64,000 bases of DNA from a virus, in IMG/VR virus record IMGVR_UViG_3300033816_000828, positions 1 through 64,000 of that record; one strand, written 5' to 3'. The position numbers and the translations under genes were made by a program. Shown piece after piece: positions 27,130 through 35,434 of this stretch. Position 1 is the stretch's first letter; each line of letters begins with the position of its first letter. Under the pieces are notes generated by a model. That model made no database searches, was not told the origin of the DNA, and worked only from the letters and a program-made list of their open reading frames with translations.

Positions 27130-27195
27130 CTATATCGCCAATTGATTGTGTAGATTATTTTTCATTTTAGCGATACCGTTATTAGTTATTATCAT
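27130..27195 (-). CDS. Possible 21-residue coupled peptide
   Basis: The stop of the dCMP deaminase gene overlaps an ATG as ATGA, opening 21 codons (MIITNNGIAKMKNN...) that end 27 bases before the ribonucleotide reductase ATG. Coupling is suggestive, but the peptide is very short and nothing else supports it; it may simply be leader for nrdJ. Confidence 0.2.
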   Translation of the reverse strand: MIITNNGIAKMKNNLHNQLAI

Positions 27196-27659
27196 AATAC
27201 ACCACCCAAGTCTTTAAGCCAAGAAAGATTAGGTTGTATATAAATAATTTCTATTCCGCTCATTGAAACGAAATTTTTAAAAATATTTTTTGCTTCTTCA
27301 TCGAATAAATGTGTGCCATGATTATTTGACATAACTACTTTCTTGATACCTTCTTGCCATAGTGCCATAATACAATCATTACAACTTTGACCAGTAACAT
27401 ATGCTATTCCATTATCTGGTCTTACAACACAGTTTGATAGAGCATTTCTTTCGGCATGAATCATCCACGGATATTTTTCTGGCCGTGTTTTAGGTAATAA
27501 ATCATCATCAAGTCCGCGAGGAAAGCCATTATATCCTACGCCTAGAATTCTATCCCTAGAATCTGTGATAACACAGCCGTGCTGTGTTTGCATATCGTGA
27601 CTACGTTGAGAAACAACTTTAGCCAAACCTAAAAAATAATCTGTCCACGATGGTCTCAT
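27192..27659 (-). CDS. dCMP deaminase
   Basis: 155 residues. RPSWTDYFLGLA is the usual N-terminus. HAE at residues 68-70 and SCNDC at 92-96 give the zinc ligands and catalytic Glu. Reaction: dCMP to dUMP, feeding thymidylate synthesis. The promoter at 27666-27693 places its predicted transcription start at about the A of the ATG, with no room for a ribosome-binding site, so the message appears leaderless. It precedes the ribonucleotide reductase in the same direction. Confidence 0.9.
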   Translation of the reverse strand: MRPSWTDYFLGLAKVVSQRSHDMQTQHGCVITDSRDRILGVGYNGFPRGLDDDLLPKTRPEKYPWMIHAERNALSNCVVRPDNGIAYVTGQSCNDCIMALWQEGIKKVVMSNNHGTHLFDEEAKNIFKNFVSMSGIEIIYIQPNLSWLKDLGGVL

Positions 27660-27665
27660 GGAACT

Positions 27666-27693
27666 ATTATAACAAAATGGATGGTCTGGTCAA
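27666..27693 (-). promoter_or_regulatory. Sigma70-like promoter for dCMP deaminase/nrdJ
   Basis: TTGACC (27693-27688), 16-base spacer, perfect TATAAT (27671-27666). The deaminase ATG starts 7 bases past the -10. It lies in the 37-base gap after the upstream membrane-protein gene. Confidence 0.75.
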
Positions 27694-27696
27694 GTT

Positions 27697-27945
27697 TTAT
27701 TTTGTTGTGAGCTTGTTATATAAAACTAGAGATAAAACGCCACCAGCAACACCCATAATTACTCCTGCTGGAGAAACAGCTTCGTAACTTCCTAGTAGAT
27801 AAAGTATGGCACCTCCCATATATGAGCCAGCAACACCTAATGCTACTGTTTTTACAAAACCAAAATTTTCTTCACCGGGTACTATACTTTTGGCGATAGA
27901 ACCCACAAATAAACCATATACGCACCACACTAGAATATTAAACAT
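27697..27945 (-). CDS. GlsB/YeaQ/YmgE-family small membrane protein
   Basis: 82 residues with three hydrophobic segments (residues 1-20, 28-50, 55-76), each with small residues: GLFVGSIAKSIVPG and GVAGSYMGGAIL fit the GlsB/YeaQ family. Known: the family is called transglycosylase-associated, but its role is unknown. In a phage it would act in the inner membrane, perhaps on envelope stress or lysis. It overlaps the following membrane gene upstream by 8 bases. Confidence 0.75.
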   Translation of the reverse strand: MFNILVWCVYGLFVGSIAKSIVPGEENFGFVKTVALGVAGSYMGGAILYLLGSYEAVSPAGVIMGVAGGVLSLVLYNKLTTK

Positions 27946-28330
27946 TTGCTGCCTCCACTAAGGTTATGACTTCATCATCCTTGAGATCTGCTCCTGTATC
28001 TAACATAGCATTTAATAATTGCATACCATATTTAGCATATTGTTCTTTTGATAATTCTCGTCTTAATATTCTTTTTATTCTCATTTTTGTAAACATACCA
28101 CGACGAGAACTATATTCTTTGATTTCTGATCCATAAAGATTGTATTTATCTTGAGCAGTATACTCGCCAGATAGTTTATTTTTATTGCACTCTTGTAGTA
28201 CTCTGATAACTGTTAGAATAATACTAATCATCATAAGTATAGCAATAACACTACCAAATTTTTCGTCTTCGGGTACTCCAGCTTTATTTAAAACTTTGGC
28301 AGAAATAGCTTTTAACTTTTCATTATTCAT
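27938..28330 (-). CDS. Single-pass membrane protein, unknown
   Basis: 130 residues from an ATG that overlaps the upstream stop as ATGA; a start 33 bases earlier would overlap much more. A hydrophobic segment (VIAILMMISIILTVIRVL) lies near residue 30-48, followed by a basic cytoplasmic-type stretch (RIKRILRREL) and an acidic C-terminus. I do not recognise it. It belongs to a run of small membrane or exported proteins between 27.7 and 32.1 kb. Confidence 0.6.
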   Translation of the reverse strand: MNNEKLKAISAKVLNKAGVPEDEKFGSVIAILMMISIILTVIRVLQECNKNKLSGEYTAQDKYNLYGSEIKEYSSRRGMFTKMRIKRILRRELSKEQYAKYGMQLLNAMLDTGADLKDDEVITLVEAANV

Positions 28331-28653
28331 TTTCGTATTACTCTGCATCCATTTGGAGTACAAATAGTACCACTTTTAATTACACCGGCTTGAGGAAGAC
28401 TCTGCATATGTGTTCCTGTTTCTGGTTCACAATATCCACAATCAACCATCTTGATACCGTCGCCACTAAGATACTTACCAGTACCCTTGCATACTGGACA
28501 ATTTTTTCTCTTATATTTTGTATCTGGCATTTCGATATGTGTTGATTTGATTATTCCACCAGCCAGAACAACAGATGCTGTAGTAGATCCTTTGTATTGA
28601 GATGATCCAAATAATACGGTTGCTATTAGTACCAACCCTAATAATTTATTCAT
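28327..28653 (-). CDS. Exported protein with DnaJ-type zinc-finger repeat
   Basis: 108 residues. The N-terminus (NKLLGLVLIATVLFGSS) looks like a signal peptide or anchor. CPVCKGTGKYLSGDG followed by VDCGYCEP is a CxxCxGxG-like half of the DnaJ zinc finger. C-terminal Cys residues (TICTPNGCRVI) follow. An exported zinc or disulfide protein is unusual; it lies beside the papain-like peptidase and might act on its folding. Function unknown. Confidence 0.55.
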   Translation of the reverse strand: MNKLLGLVLIATVLFGSSQYKGSTTASVVLAGGIIKSTHIEMPDTKYKRKNCPVCKGTGKYLSGDGIKMVDCGYCEPETGTHMQSLPQAGVIKSGTICTPNGCRVIRK

Positions 28654-28813
28654 TTTTTACTCTTGGAAAGATTCTTTTTCTTTTTGGTTTTGGATGATCC
28701 ACGCTATCATCAGCTTCTGTCTTTTCTGGTACTATTAATTTAAGTACCGCCAAGATAAAAGTTAATAGCATACTAATTAGTCGTTGCAAAGCGATTCTAT
28801 CTATTAGTCTCAT
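28643..28813 (-). CDS. 56-residue membrane peptide
   Basis: Open frame of 56 codons filling the gap between the peptidase and the exported zinc protein; GGTG lies 8 nt before the ATG and the end overlaps the next start by 11 bases. It has a basic start (MRLIDRIALQRL), one membrane segment (ISMLLTFILAVLKLIV) and a basic tail (KPKRKRIF). The spacing and composition support a real gene; the function is unknown. Confidence 0.6.
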
Positions 28814-28824
28814 TATTATACACC

Positions 28825-30867
28825 TTATAAGTAATCAAACCCATAATCTGGTAATTTTTGTACAGGAAATCCATTAAAATTACTAAAGGCATAAGTTCCA
28901 TTTTGTTTAATCATGCCTTCTGCTACGTCACTATGAATTAAGAATGAACCATCTGGAATTGGACCCCATTCTGGATGACCACCATCATTCCACTTGCCCC
29001 AACTGTTTTGTACTAAAAATGCTGTTTCACCATTGGTATCATCGCAGGCTATCCAAGCCATACAATGAGCCCAACTACCACTAGTTCTAGCAAAACCCTT
29101 ACTATCTCTTTTATTACTAAAACCATAATTAGAACAGACTGCTAATCCGTAGCCATTCGCTAATGCGTCTCGTGCTTCTTCGACACTTTTAATAAGTGAT
29201 GTGGTTCTAATTTGATGGTCATTAGCTAAATCTAATACTTTATCTGGAACACCACGACCACCCCATCCGGCACCTAGCATTCCGTCATATTTACTCAGAT
29301 CAACAACACCCTTATAATTTTTACGAACAAGTACTCCGCCAATCTTATTAACAAATTCAGCAGCTTTACTGCCTGTCATACCTTGACCACTCCAACCACG
29401 AGCACCATAAATGGCTTCGGTTGCTCCTCTTGCTACCCAACTTTCCTTTTCACCTAATATATCAATCTCTACTGCTCTACTAATATCACATGCGTTTCTT
29501 GTGCCGTGTGAGACACAGTTGTGTGAAATTATTCCATTTGCTATAAAAGAATGATCATCTTTAACGTTTATACAATAAACATTATTGGTATAAGTTTCTT
29601 TTATTATTTTACTTATGGGAGCTAATAGACCTAAACTACAAGTTAACCGATTTTGTTTAGAACGCACTTTTGTCATCGTTGATAGTTCGGGATAAATCTT
29701 ATATACCTGATCCCCATATAAATCTACCTGATACGCTTCTTTGCTTTTGTTTCTTGGAGGTCTAATTGTAATGGTATGTTGAATTTGTAAAGAAATTAAT
29801 ATATCTGAAATATTATGTATCAGTGTTTTAGATACCGATACTCCTACTAATTTTCGTCTTTTTTCTGTGGTAACACTACCATCTCCATCAGACCAGCCTC
29901 TTAAAAATGATAGCTTGTGCCATTTAGAAGAATTAAGAATTTCATTATCGAGATTTTTGGTCCATTGATTACCTTTAACAAAGTGAGCAAATAGTCTGGC
30001 TACAATAATATTGGAACATCTCACACAACAGACATTTTGATCAACACGATTAAAAATACTAGATTTAGCACCAAATATATCAGATAACAAATATACTATA
30101 CGGTCTCTGAGTTGAGTTTCTTTGATATTTAGATTAAATGTTATTCTTTCTTTATTTGCTCCATCAACACCTCCTTCTGCGGCATAAAGTCCTATAAGCC
30201 ACATAAGATCATTAGAAAGTTTGATAAATCTTTTAAGTTTATTCTTACTAAATTTAACTCTAATAGTATCATTAATAATTTCATATTTTAAATCTGAAAT
30301 ATAGTTACTTAGATCTAAGATTTTATCATCGACCGAATTATTATTTTGTTTTGGCAAAACTAATAGATCGCCTTCCTTTAAAGATTTAGCTTCTATCCAT
30401 TCATAACCACTATCATTAAATACCATGACTTTGTGATCATTTGTCATAGATAAAATTTTATCATACTTTTTAATATGTACATGGTTAATTTGTTTTTCTG
30501 TTGGCAATTTATTAATTAGTTCATAAACCGGTTTAGGTCTGTTATTGTGTGTAATAACGCTTTCTCCAATTTGTATATCTTCGATATTTTTAAAAGAACC
30601 ATCAGACATTAATACTTTGGTACCTTGGATTAAACAATCACCAGTAACTTGTCGTTCTTCATAAGGTTTTTTATCAAACTTCAATACGCTTTTGTATGGT
30701 GTTGATAATTTACCTTTACCACTATTTGTTATTCTAGAACTAGCATCACCAAAGTATGGATATTTTAAAATTTCCATTAAGTGATCAAATTCTAGTTGAT
30801 TCCAAATAGCTCCTTGAAAGCCTTGTCTATAGTTATTATAAAGATCAATTGGTGATAGTCGAGCCAT
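28825..30867 (-). CDS. Papain-like (C1A) cysteine peptidase interrupted by an intein
   Basis: 680-residue precursor. Residues 1-77 and 451-680 make a 307-residue peptidase after splicing: the join gives GDCVSHGTRN with the catalytic Cys, then SWAHCMAWIAC with the His and QNSWGKW with the Asn. No signal peptide or clear inhibitory prodomain is present. The interrupting 373 residues are an intein (listed separately). Because the Cys that starts the second extein is also the catalytic Cys, the unspliced form should be inactive. It sits with exported and membrane proteins, so cleavage of host or virion proteins at the envelope is possible; the target is unknown. Confidence 0.85.
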   Translation of the reverse strand: MARLSPIDLYNNYRQGFQGAIWNQLEFDHLMEILKYPYFGDASSRITNSGKGKLSTPYKSVLKFDKKPYEERQVTGDCLIQGTKVLMSDGSFKNIEDIQIGESVITHNNRPKPVYELINKLPTEKQINHVHIKKYDKILSMTNDHKVMVFNDSGYEWIEAKSLKEGDLLVLPKQNNNSVDDKILDLSNYISDLKYEIINDTIRVKFSKNKLKRFIKLSNDLMWLIGLYAAEGGVDGANKERITFNLNIKETQLRDRIVYLLSDIFGAKSSIFNRVDQNVCCVRCSNIIVARLFAHFVKGNQWTKNLDNEILNSSKWHKLSFLRGWSDGDGSVTTEKRRKLVGVSVSKTLIHNISDILISLQIQHTITIRPPRNKSKEAYQVDLYGDQVYKIYPELSTMTKVRSKQNRLTCSLGLLAPISKIIKETYTNNVYCINVKDDHSFIANGIISHNCVSHGTRNACDISRAVEIDILGEKESWVARGATEAIYGARGWSGQGMTGSKAAEFVNKIGGVLVRKNYKGVVDLSKYDGMLGAGWGGRGVPDKVLDLANDHQIRTTSLIKSVEEARDALANGYGLAVCSNYGFSNKRDSKGFARTSGSWAHCMAWIACDDTNGETAFLVQNSWGKWNDGGHPEWGPIPDGSFLIHSDVAEGMIKQNGTYAFSNFNGFPVQKLPDYGFDYL
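29518..30636 (-). other. Intein with LAGLIDADG endonuclease (373 residues)
   Basis: The intein opens with Cys78 (CLIQGTKVLMSDG, block A), has MTNDHKVMV (block B TxxH), LIGLYAAEGG and FLRGWSDGDGS (the two LAGLIDADG helices), and ends VYCINVKDDHSFIANG (block F) and ISHN, the standard penultimate His and final Asn before the +1 Cys. All splicing residues and both endonuclease Asp-containing helices are kept, so it looks active for splicing and homing. Confidence 0.93.
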
Positions 30868-31365
30868 TTATTTTGCTCCTTGTGAACAAGCCCACGCCAA
30901 TGCTTTAAAACCCTCAGCAGCCTGAATGCGGGATTCTCTATTTAATGCTACACTATCATCGCCAATAGCCTCAACTATTACAGCCTTACAAGCTTCTGCT
31001 AATTTAGGATATTTATTTTTAATATCCAGTTTGAGCATAGTTCCCGCTAATTTGTTGGCTTGTCTAATTTCTTCTGTATTTTTAATAACCTCATCATCAC
31101 CATCTAAGGTTACAAGAGTTGCTAAATCTACATATAAACTAGATAATCTTTTACCATCAGTTTTACGATCAGGATCACCGTCTTTTAAAACCCTAACAAC
31201 CTCATCAGCTTTAGCTTTTAAGCCTTCTCTAACCGGTGCAGATAATTCTGCAATATCAACAACAACAGGTTGTGGACGATCTACCAATGATCCAAGATCA
31301 GGTTTGAATAATCCAATTCCTATTAGTATAAAAGCTAATGCTAATAATAATGTTTTAGTATTCAT
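30868..31365 (-). CDS. Membrane-anchored protein, unknown
   Basis: 165 residues. An N-terminal hydrophobic segment (TLLLALAFILIGIGLF, residues 4-19) serves as signal anchor. The rest is a helical, charged domain (ELSAPVREGLKAKADEVVRVLKDGDPDRK...) with one Cys near the end. It precedes the peptidase gene with no gap, so it may be a partner or substrate. No family recognised. Confidence 0.55.
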   Translation of the reverse strand: MNTKTLLLALAFILIGIGLFKPDLGSLVDRPQPVVVDIAELSAPVREGLKAKADEVVRVLKDGDPDRKTDGKRLSSLYVDLATLVTLDGDDEVIKNTEEIRQANKLAGTMLKLDIKNKYPKLAEACKAVIVEAIGDDSVALNRESRIQAAEGFKALAWACSQGAK

Positions 31366-31739
31366 GTTGACTCCTTATCTCCACAAACAACAGGACTTAA
31401 AAATGGAAACATTTGATCAGCAACTTCAACCGCTTTGTCGCAGCCACATTCAGACGCTAAATCTCGTGTTTGTTTCCAACTTACAATGAGCTTAAAAAAT
31501 ATATCCTCTTTAGTTGTAACTACAGGTTTGACTGATGGAACAACTACAGCAACAGGAGTTACAGGTTTTAATGGAGATACATTCTTAAATTTTTCTACTA
31601 ATCCGCCTAGAAATGTTTGAACAGGGCTTAGTTTATCCTTAAATAATACCCATAGTATTAAACCAACACCGGCATACAGGGCCAAATCCATTGGTCCAAC
31701 CTTGCTAGCAAACTCTTCAAAAGTTTCTGTGTAATTCAT
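31362..31739 (-). CDS. Membrane protein with Pro/Val linker, unknown
   Basis: 125 residues. One membrane segment (MDLALYAGVGLILWVLF, residues 17-33), a Pro/Val-rich linker (SPLKPVTPVAVVVPSVKPVV, residues about 55-75), then a helical C-terminal domain with CGCDKAVEVADQMFPFL. The shape suggests a bitopic protein projecting a small domain across a wall or periplasm. It is coupled by a 4-base overlap on both sides. Confidence 0.55.
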   Translation of the reverse strand: MNYTETFEEFASKVGPMDLALYAGVGLILWVLFKDKLSPVQTFLGGLVEKFKNVSPLKPVTPVAVVVPSVKPVVTTKEDIFFKLIVSWKQTRDLASECGCDKAVEVADQMFPFLSPVVCGDKEST

Positions 31740-32122
31740 AGTCCAGCCTCTCTTTTAATAAAAACCCCAGTATTTCTAAAAATTGTAACAGTAGCATCAA
31801 TAGTAGCGCCCACCATAATCATGAGGATATTTTTGATGTACTTATGTATAATAGGCTCAACAAGATTAGGAACAAATGGAACATCTACCACTAAAAATAC
31901 CTTATCGTAAAAACTATTTAATAGTTCTAATGCTATGGCCTTTTTATCTGGACCACTCAAATCATTAGCTACTTTTTCTATAATTTGAACTAAACTTGCC
32001 GTGGCCAATTGTAATAGTTTCCACGCTTCACCAATCGCTATATTTTTAATGCCTGATATTGAATTTTTTGTTTCTTCTGTAATCTTATTAAATTCTACTA
32101 AAATTAATTCTTTCGGTGTCAT
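31736..32122 (-). CDS. Helical protein with hydrophobic C-terminal half, unknown
   Basis: 128 residues. The first half is helical and charged; residues 75-115 contain hydrophobic runs (VFLVVDVPFVPNLVEPIIH, ILMIMVGATIDATVTIF). I recognise no domain; similar EPIIHKYIK-type proteins occur in phages near fibre genes. Its start overlaps the Fn3-metallopeptidase gene by 4 bases, so it may be co-made with that appendage protein. Confidence 0.5.
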   Translation of the reverse strand: MTPKELILVEFNKITEETKNSISGIKNIAIGEAWKLLQLATASLVQIIEKVANDLSGPDKKAIALELLNSFYDKVFLVVDVPFVPNLVEPIIHKYIKNILMIMVGATIDATVTIFRNTGVFIKREAGL

Positions 32123-34884
32123 ACAATAGTTTCTCCAGTATTGATATTTATAGTACCAAGATTTTTAGGTATTGGTAAATTTGTTTCTTTGCACATACAG
32201 TTCATACGCATTCTAGATTGAGTATGATCAACATCATAAATTCTCGTACTATTGACCTCTGGATCGCCTTCACTAGCACCAGGATTAATTTCTGTGTATC
32301 CTAAATCTACTAAATGTTTTAATGTTAATCTGCTTAAAACTCGTTTCTCATTTGGCTCTGGAGCGTATCCAATCATCAATTCGTCCCAAACTCCATAATA
32401 AAATGGTTCTGTAGATTGTTGTAATCTCAATCCATCTTCCCAATGACTATCAACAGTAGTTATATTGCCCTGAGCGGCTCCTCTATTTTCGAGAGGTGTT
32501 TTTGTTCTTGATAATCCAGTTATACTATTATAAGCGGTTTGTGTTTGTGAATATGCTGTACCATTTAATAAGTGATTAATTGGTCGAACACCACCAGATA
32601 GAGTGCTATATTCATAATTCCAATAAACTCCCAGCCCTAATGCATGACACAACTCGTGCGCAAAAATATCTACCCAATTTGAATGATTATATCTATTTTG
32701 ATAAAAGGTATTTACTCCCATAACATAAGAAATTGTATTGGCTTTTACCCCTGGCAATCCATAAACCTGAGCAAATGAGTCGATGCCAGCATATGCAACG
32801 AATGGACCATCTTCTTCATAATGAAAATCAATATAAATTGGAAAAGCTCCACTCCATTCAGCACCATAAAAATTACGTATAGCCTGTACAACAGTATCAT
32901 CATATTTAATGTATTTAGATAATCTATTAGTAGCTTCTAATATATATTCTTTCCATGGAGATATGGCTGTTATATTATTATAGTCTGCATGAAATTGTAA
33001 TATTTCATCTAATTGACTATTATCAAATAATATTGGAGGAGTTTTAGGCGTGACAACATTACTATTATCAGAATATGGGCCAGTTCCAACAGAATTAATA
33101 GCAGCAACCTTAAATATATAAGATGTGTTATTAGTTAAATTATCTACTATATAACTAATTTTATCACTATTTATAGTAGCAACATCTGTCCAAATTGATC
33201 CACTATTTGTCGATTTTTGAATTTTATATGAAATAATTGTTGAGCCACCATTGTCTGATGGTTGTTTCCAATTTAATACAGCCTTGGAATCTAATGGTTC
33301 AGCTTTAAGATTAGTTGGTTTTTGCGGCACTGTTGGCTGAGGAGTAACGCTAGAACTTGCAGAACTATATGGGCTGCTACCAATAAGATTTGTGGCTGAT
33401 ACTCTAAATTTATATGAGGTTCCATTTGTAAGTCCTGTTATTAATACGCTATTTGATGCCACTGCTGATCCATTATTTGATAATGACCATGAAGCGCCAT
33501 TATTTGATGATTGCTGTATTGTATAATTTAATATGGGTAATCCACCAGTATTAACTGGAGCATCCCATGATAATAATACTGATTTATTTTTCGATACACC
33601 CTGCACATTAGATGGAGCATCTGGTGGTGGTGAACCAGGAACAACAGGGATAGAATTATCGCTATATGAACTAGTGCCAATATTATTCACTGCTGCTACT
33701 CTAAAAACATATGATTGTCCAACTGTGAGATTTTCTACTGTCATTGAAGTATTTGATGTAATTGAAGCATAAGTAATCCAATTACTTCCATCATTATATT
33801 GAATTAAATAATATAATATTGGAATATTTAATCCTCCGGTATTTGTTGGTGCTGTCCATGATATGGAAACTGAACTATTACCCAAACCAGTTATTTGCAT
33901 ATTTGTTGGACTGCCGGGAACACTTGTTGGTCTAATAATAATTTTATTACTCCAAACACTACTACCATCTGGTATATTATATTTTTCACTACCAAATACA
34001 TTGAATGCTCTTATTGTTAATGCATAATATAATCCGTTAGTTAAATTAGAAACTGTAAAACTATTAATATTATTAGTATTATTAAATCTTCTTCTAGATA
34101 GTTCAAAAGGAGTAATGTTTTGAGGTGTTGGTATATATTTTTGTGCTTCTGCTAGTGTTTTAAATCCAGCACATCTAATAGCATACTCAACTATATTTTT
34201 TCCACCATTATTGGTTGGAGGTGTCCAATTAACTAAAGCGGCACCACCGCCACTAGCAGGACTACCAACAAAAGATGTTGGTGGTGATGGTGGAGCAAAT
34301 ACTAACACAGAAATAGGAGAGGTTGTTGGACTCCAGCCGTTTTGGTTTTTTGCTGAGATTCTGCATAAATACGTTGTACCATTTGATAATCCTGATATAG
34401 TATAACTAAATATATTAGAAGATATACCTGTTATTGGTGTCCATGAACTGCCACTATTGCTAGAATATTCAATTTTATATTCACTAATTGGTGTGGCTCC
34501 AATATTGGTAGGAGATTTCCAATTAACTAAAATACTATTGATATTATTTAAAGCGGTTACATTTACTGGTACTGATGGAGTTACAGTTAATGGTTTTACC
34601 GGAGATGTTTGTGGGCTGTATGGACCAATACCAAAAGTATTCGTTACAGCTATTCTAAATATATAAAATAGATTGGGATTTAATGATGATATTGTGGTTG
34701 TTGTTACTGTGCCATTTATTCTTCCTGGTGGTGTGGGGAACGTTGTCCATGATGAGCCACTATTTGTACTATATTGTATTGTGAAAAAACTTCTACTAGG
34801 AACACCAGGAAGCTTATTCCATCTTAAAACTATAGATAAGATTTTGGGAGTAACAGAGGTAATAACTGTTGACTGTGTGCTCAT
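32119..34884 (-). CDS. Six-Fn3-domain protein with C-terminal zinc metallopeptidase
   Basis: 921 residues. Six fibronectin type III domains run from about residue 5 to 610 (repeated W-xP-N-GG, SYTISGLSNGTTY and VAAINSVGTGPYS signatures). The last 300 residues are a metallopeptidase: HELCHALGLG is the HExxH site, SHWEDG supplies a candidate third His, and WDELMIGY is a Met-turn, then LKHLVDLGY; this order fits leishmanolysin-like (M8) enzymes. No signal peptide. Inferred: a virion appendage that binds through Fn3 domains and digests host surface protein or its own parts. A 4-base overlap links it to the holin-like gene upstream. Confidence 0.82.
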   Translation of the reverse strand: MSTQSTVITSVTPKILSIVLRWNKLPGVPSRSFFTIQYSTNSGSSWTTFPTPPGRINGTVTTTTISSLNPNLFYIFRIAVTNTFGIGPYSPQTSPVKPLTVTPSVPVNVTALNNINSILVNWKSPTNIGATPISEYKIEYSSNSGSSWTPITGISSNIFSYTISGLSNGTTYLCRISAKNQNGWSPTTSPISVLVFAPPSPPTSFVGSPASGGGAALVNWTPPTNNGGKNIVEYAIRCAGFKTLAEAQKYIPTPQNITPFELSRRRFNNTNNINSFTVSNLTNGLYYALTIRAFNVFGSEKYNIPDGSSVWSNKIIIRPTSVPGSPTNMQITGLGNSSVSISWTAPTNTGGLNIPILYYLIQYNDGSNWITYASITSNTSMTVENLTVGQSYVFRVAAVNNIGTSSYSDNSIPVVPGSPPPDAPSNVQGVSKNKSVLLSWDAPVNTGGLPILNYTIQQSSNNGASWSLSNNGSAVASNSVLITGLTNGTSYKFRVSATNLIGSSPYSSASSSVTPQPTVPQKPTNLKAEPLDSKAVLNWKQPSDNGGSTIISYKIQKSTNSGSIWTDVATINSDKISYIVDNLTNNTSYIFKVAAINSVGTGPYSDNSNVVTPKTPPILFDNSQLDEILQFHADYNNITAISPWKEYILEATNRLSKYIKYDDTVVQAIRNFYGAEWSGAFPIYIDFHYEEDGPFVAYAGIDSFAQVYGLPGVKANTISYVMGVNTFYQNRYNHSNWVDIFAHELCHALGLGVYWNYEYSTLSGGVRPINHLLNGTAYSQTQTAYNSITGLSRTKTPLENRGAAQGNITTVDSHWEDGLRLQQSTEPFYYGVWDELMIGYAPEPNEKRVLSRLTLKHLVDLGYTEINPGASEGDPEVNSTRIYDVDHTQSRMRMNCMCKETNLPIPKNLGTININTGETIV

Positions 34885-35189
34885 TTTTTAATATTCTTTC
34901 TTTTGGTGGTTGTAGTTTTCTTTTTTGTTGTTACTGGTTTAATATTATTTTCTTTATTATCTGTATTGATATATATTTTTTTAATTTCTGTTCTGCCTTT
35001 TATATATCTAAATAATACACTTAATTGTCCAATAATTAGTATCAAAGCCTCAAGACCTCTACTAGTTTCTTGAATAAGATCTTCTTTTTGAGAATGATCA
35101 TTTAATATGCCTAATAAATATAATCCACTAAATAAGAAACTTACTAATGTAAACCAGAATTCACTAGTCTTGTATCCTGGTTTTATCAT
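34881..35189 (-). CDS. Two-segment membrane protein, holin-like
   Basis: 102 residues. Two hydrophobic segments (FWFTLVSFLFSGLYLLGIL, residues 12-30, and ALILIIGQLSVLFRYI, 48-63), then a Lys/Thr-rich tail (TTKKKTTTTKRKN). Size, topology and basic tail match class II holins, but no lysin gene is adjacent and many phage membrane proteins share this form. Start overlaps the next gene upstream by one base. Confidence 0.5.
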   Translation of the reverse strand: MIKPGYKTSEFWFTLVSFLFSGLYLLGILNDHSQKEDLIQETSRGLEALILIIGQLSVLFRYIKGRTEIKKIYINTDNKENNIKPVTTKKKTTTTKRKNIKK

Positions 35190-35401
35190 CAGACATCACC
35201 ACCATCTACGCCTGAGCTACCGTAGTAATAACTAGGATCATCAAATCTATTATCGTATTTAGATTCTATATCAGCAATGACAGGAGTATTTTTTACATAA
35301 GTATTTAGAACAGAATATTTACCGGTATTAGAGCATGTAACAATGGCTGTGCCATTTTTTAATAGATTTTCTGAAATTGCTTTAGTAATATCATTAGCCA
35401 T
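35189..35401 (-). CDS. Small acidic protein, unknown
   Basis: 70 residues, no membrane segment. It opens with a helix (ANDITKAISENLLKNG), then strands and a Tyr/Ser/Gly tail with SYYYGSSGVDGG. Position between the holin-like gene and small structural genes suggests a minor virion component. No family recognised. Confidence 0.5.
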   Translation of the reverse strand: MANDITKAISENLLKNGTAIVTCSNTGKYSVLNTYVKNTPVIADIESKYDNRFDDPSYYYGSSGVDGGDV

Positions 35402-35434
35402 AATATTTTCCTTATTTTAGAAGATATTTAATAT

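Noticed and set aside
30926-31489. A 187-residue + strand frame antisense to the membrane-anchored protein genes
   Set aside because: It crosses two well-supported coupled minus-strand genes, and its Ser/Thr/Ala-rich product has no recognisable motif.
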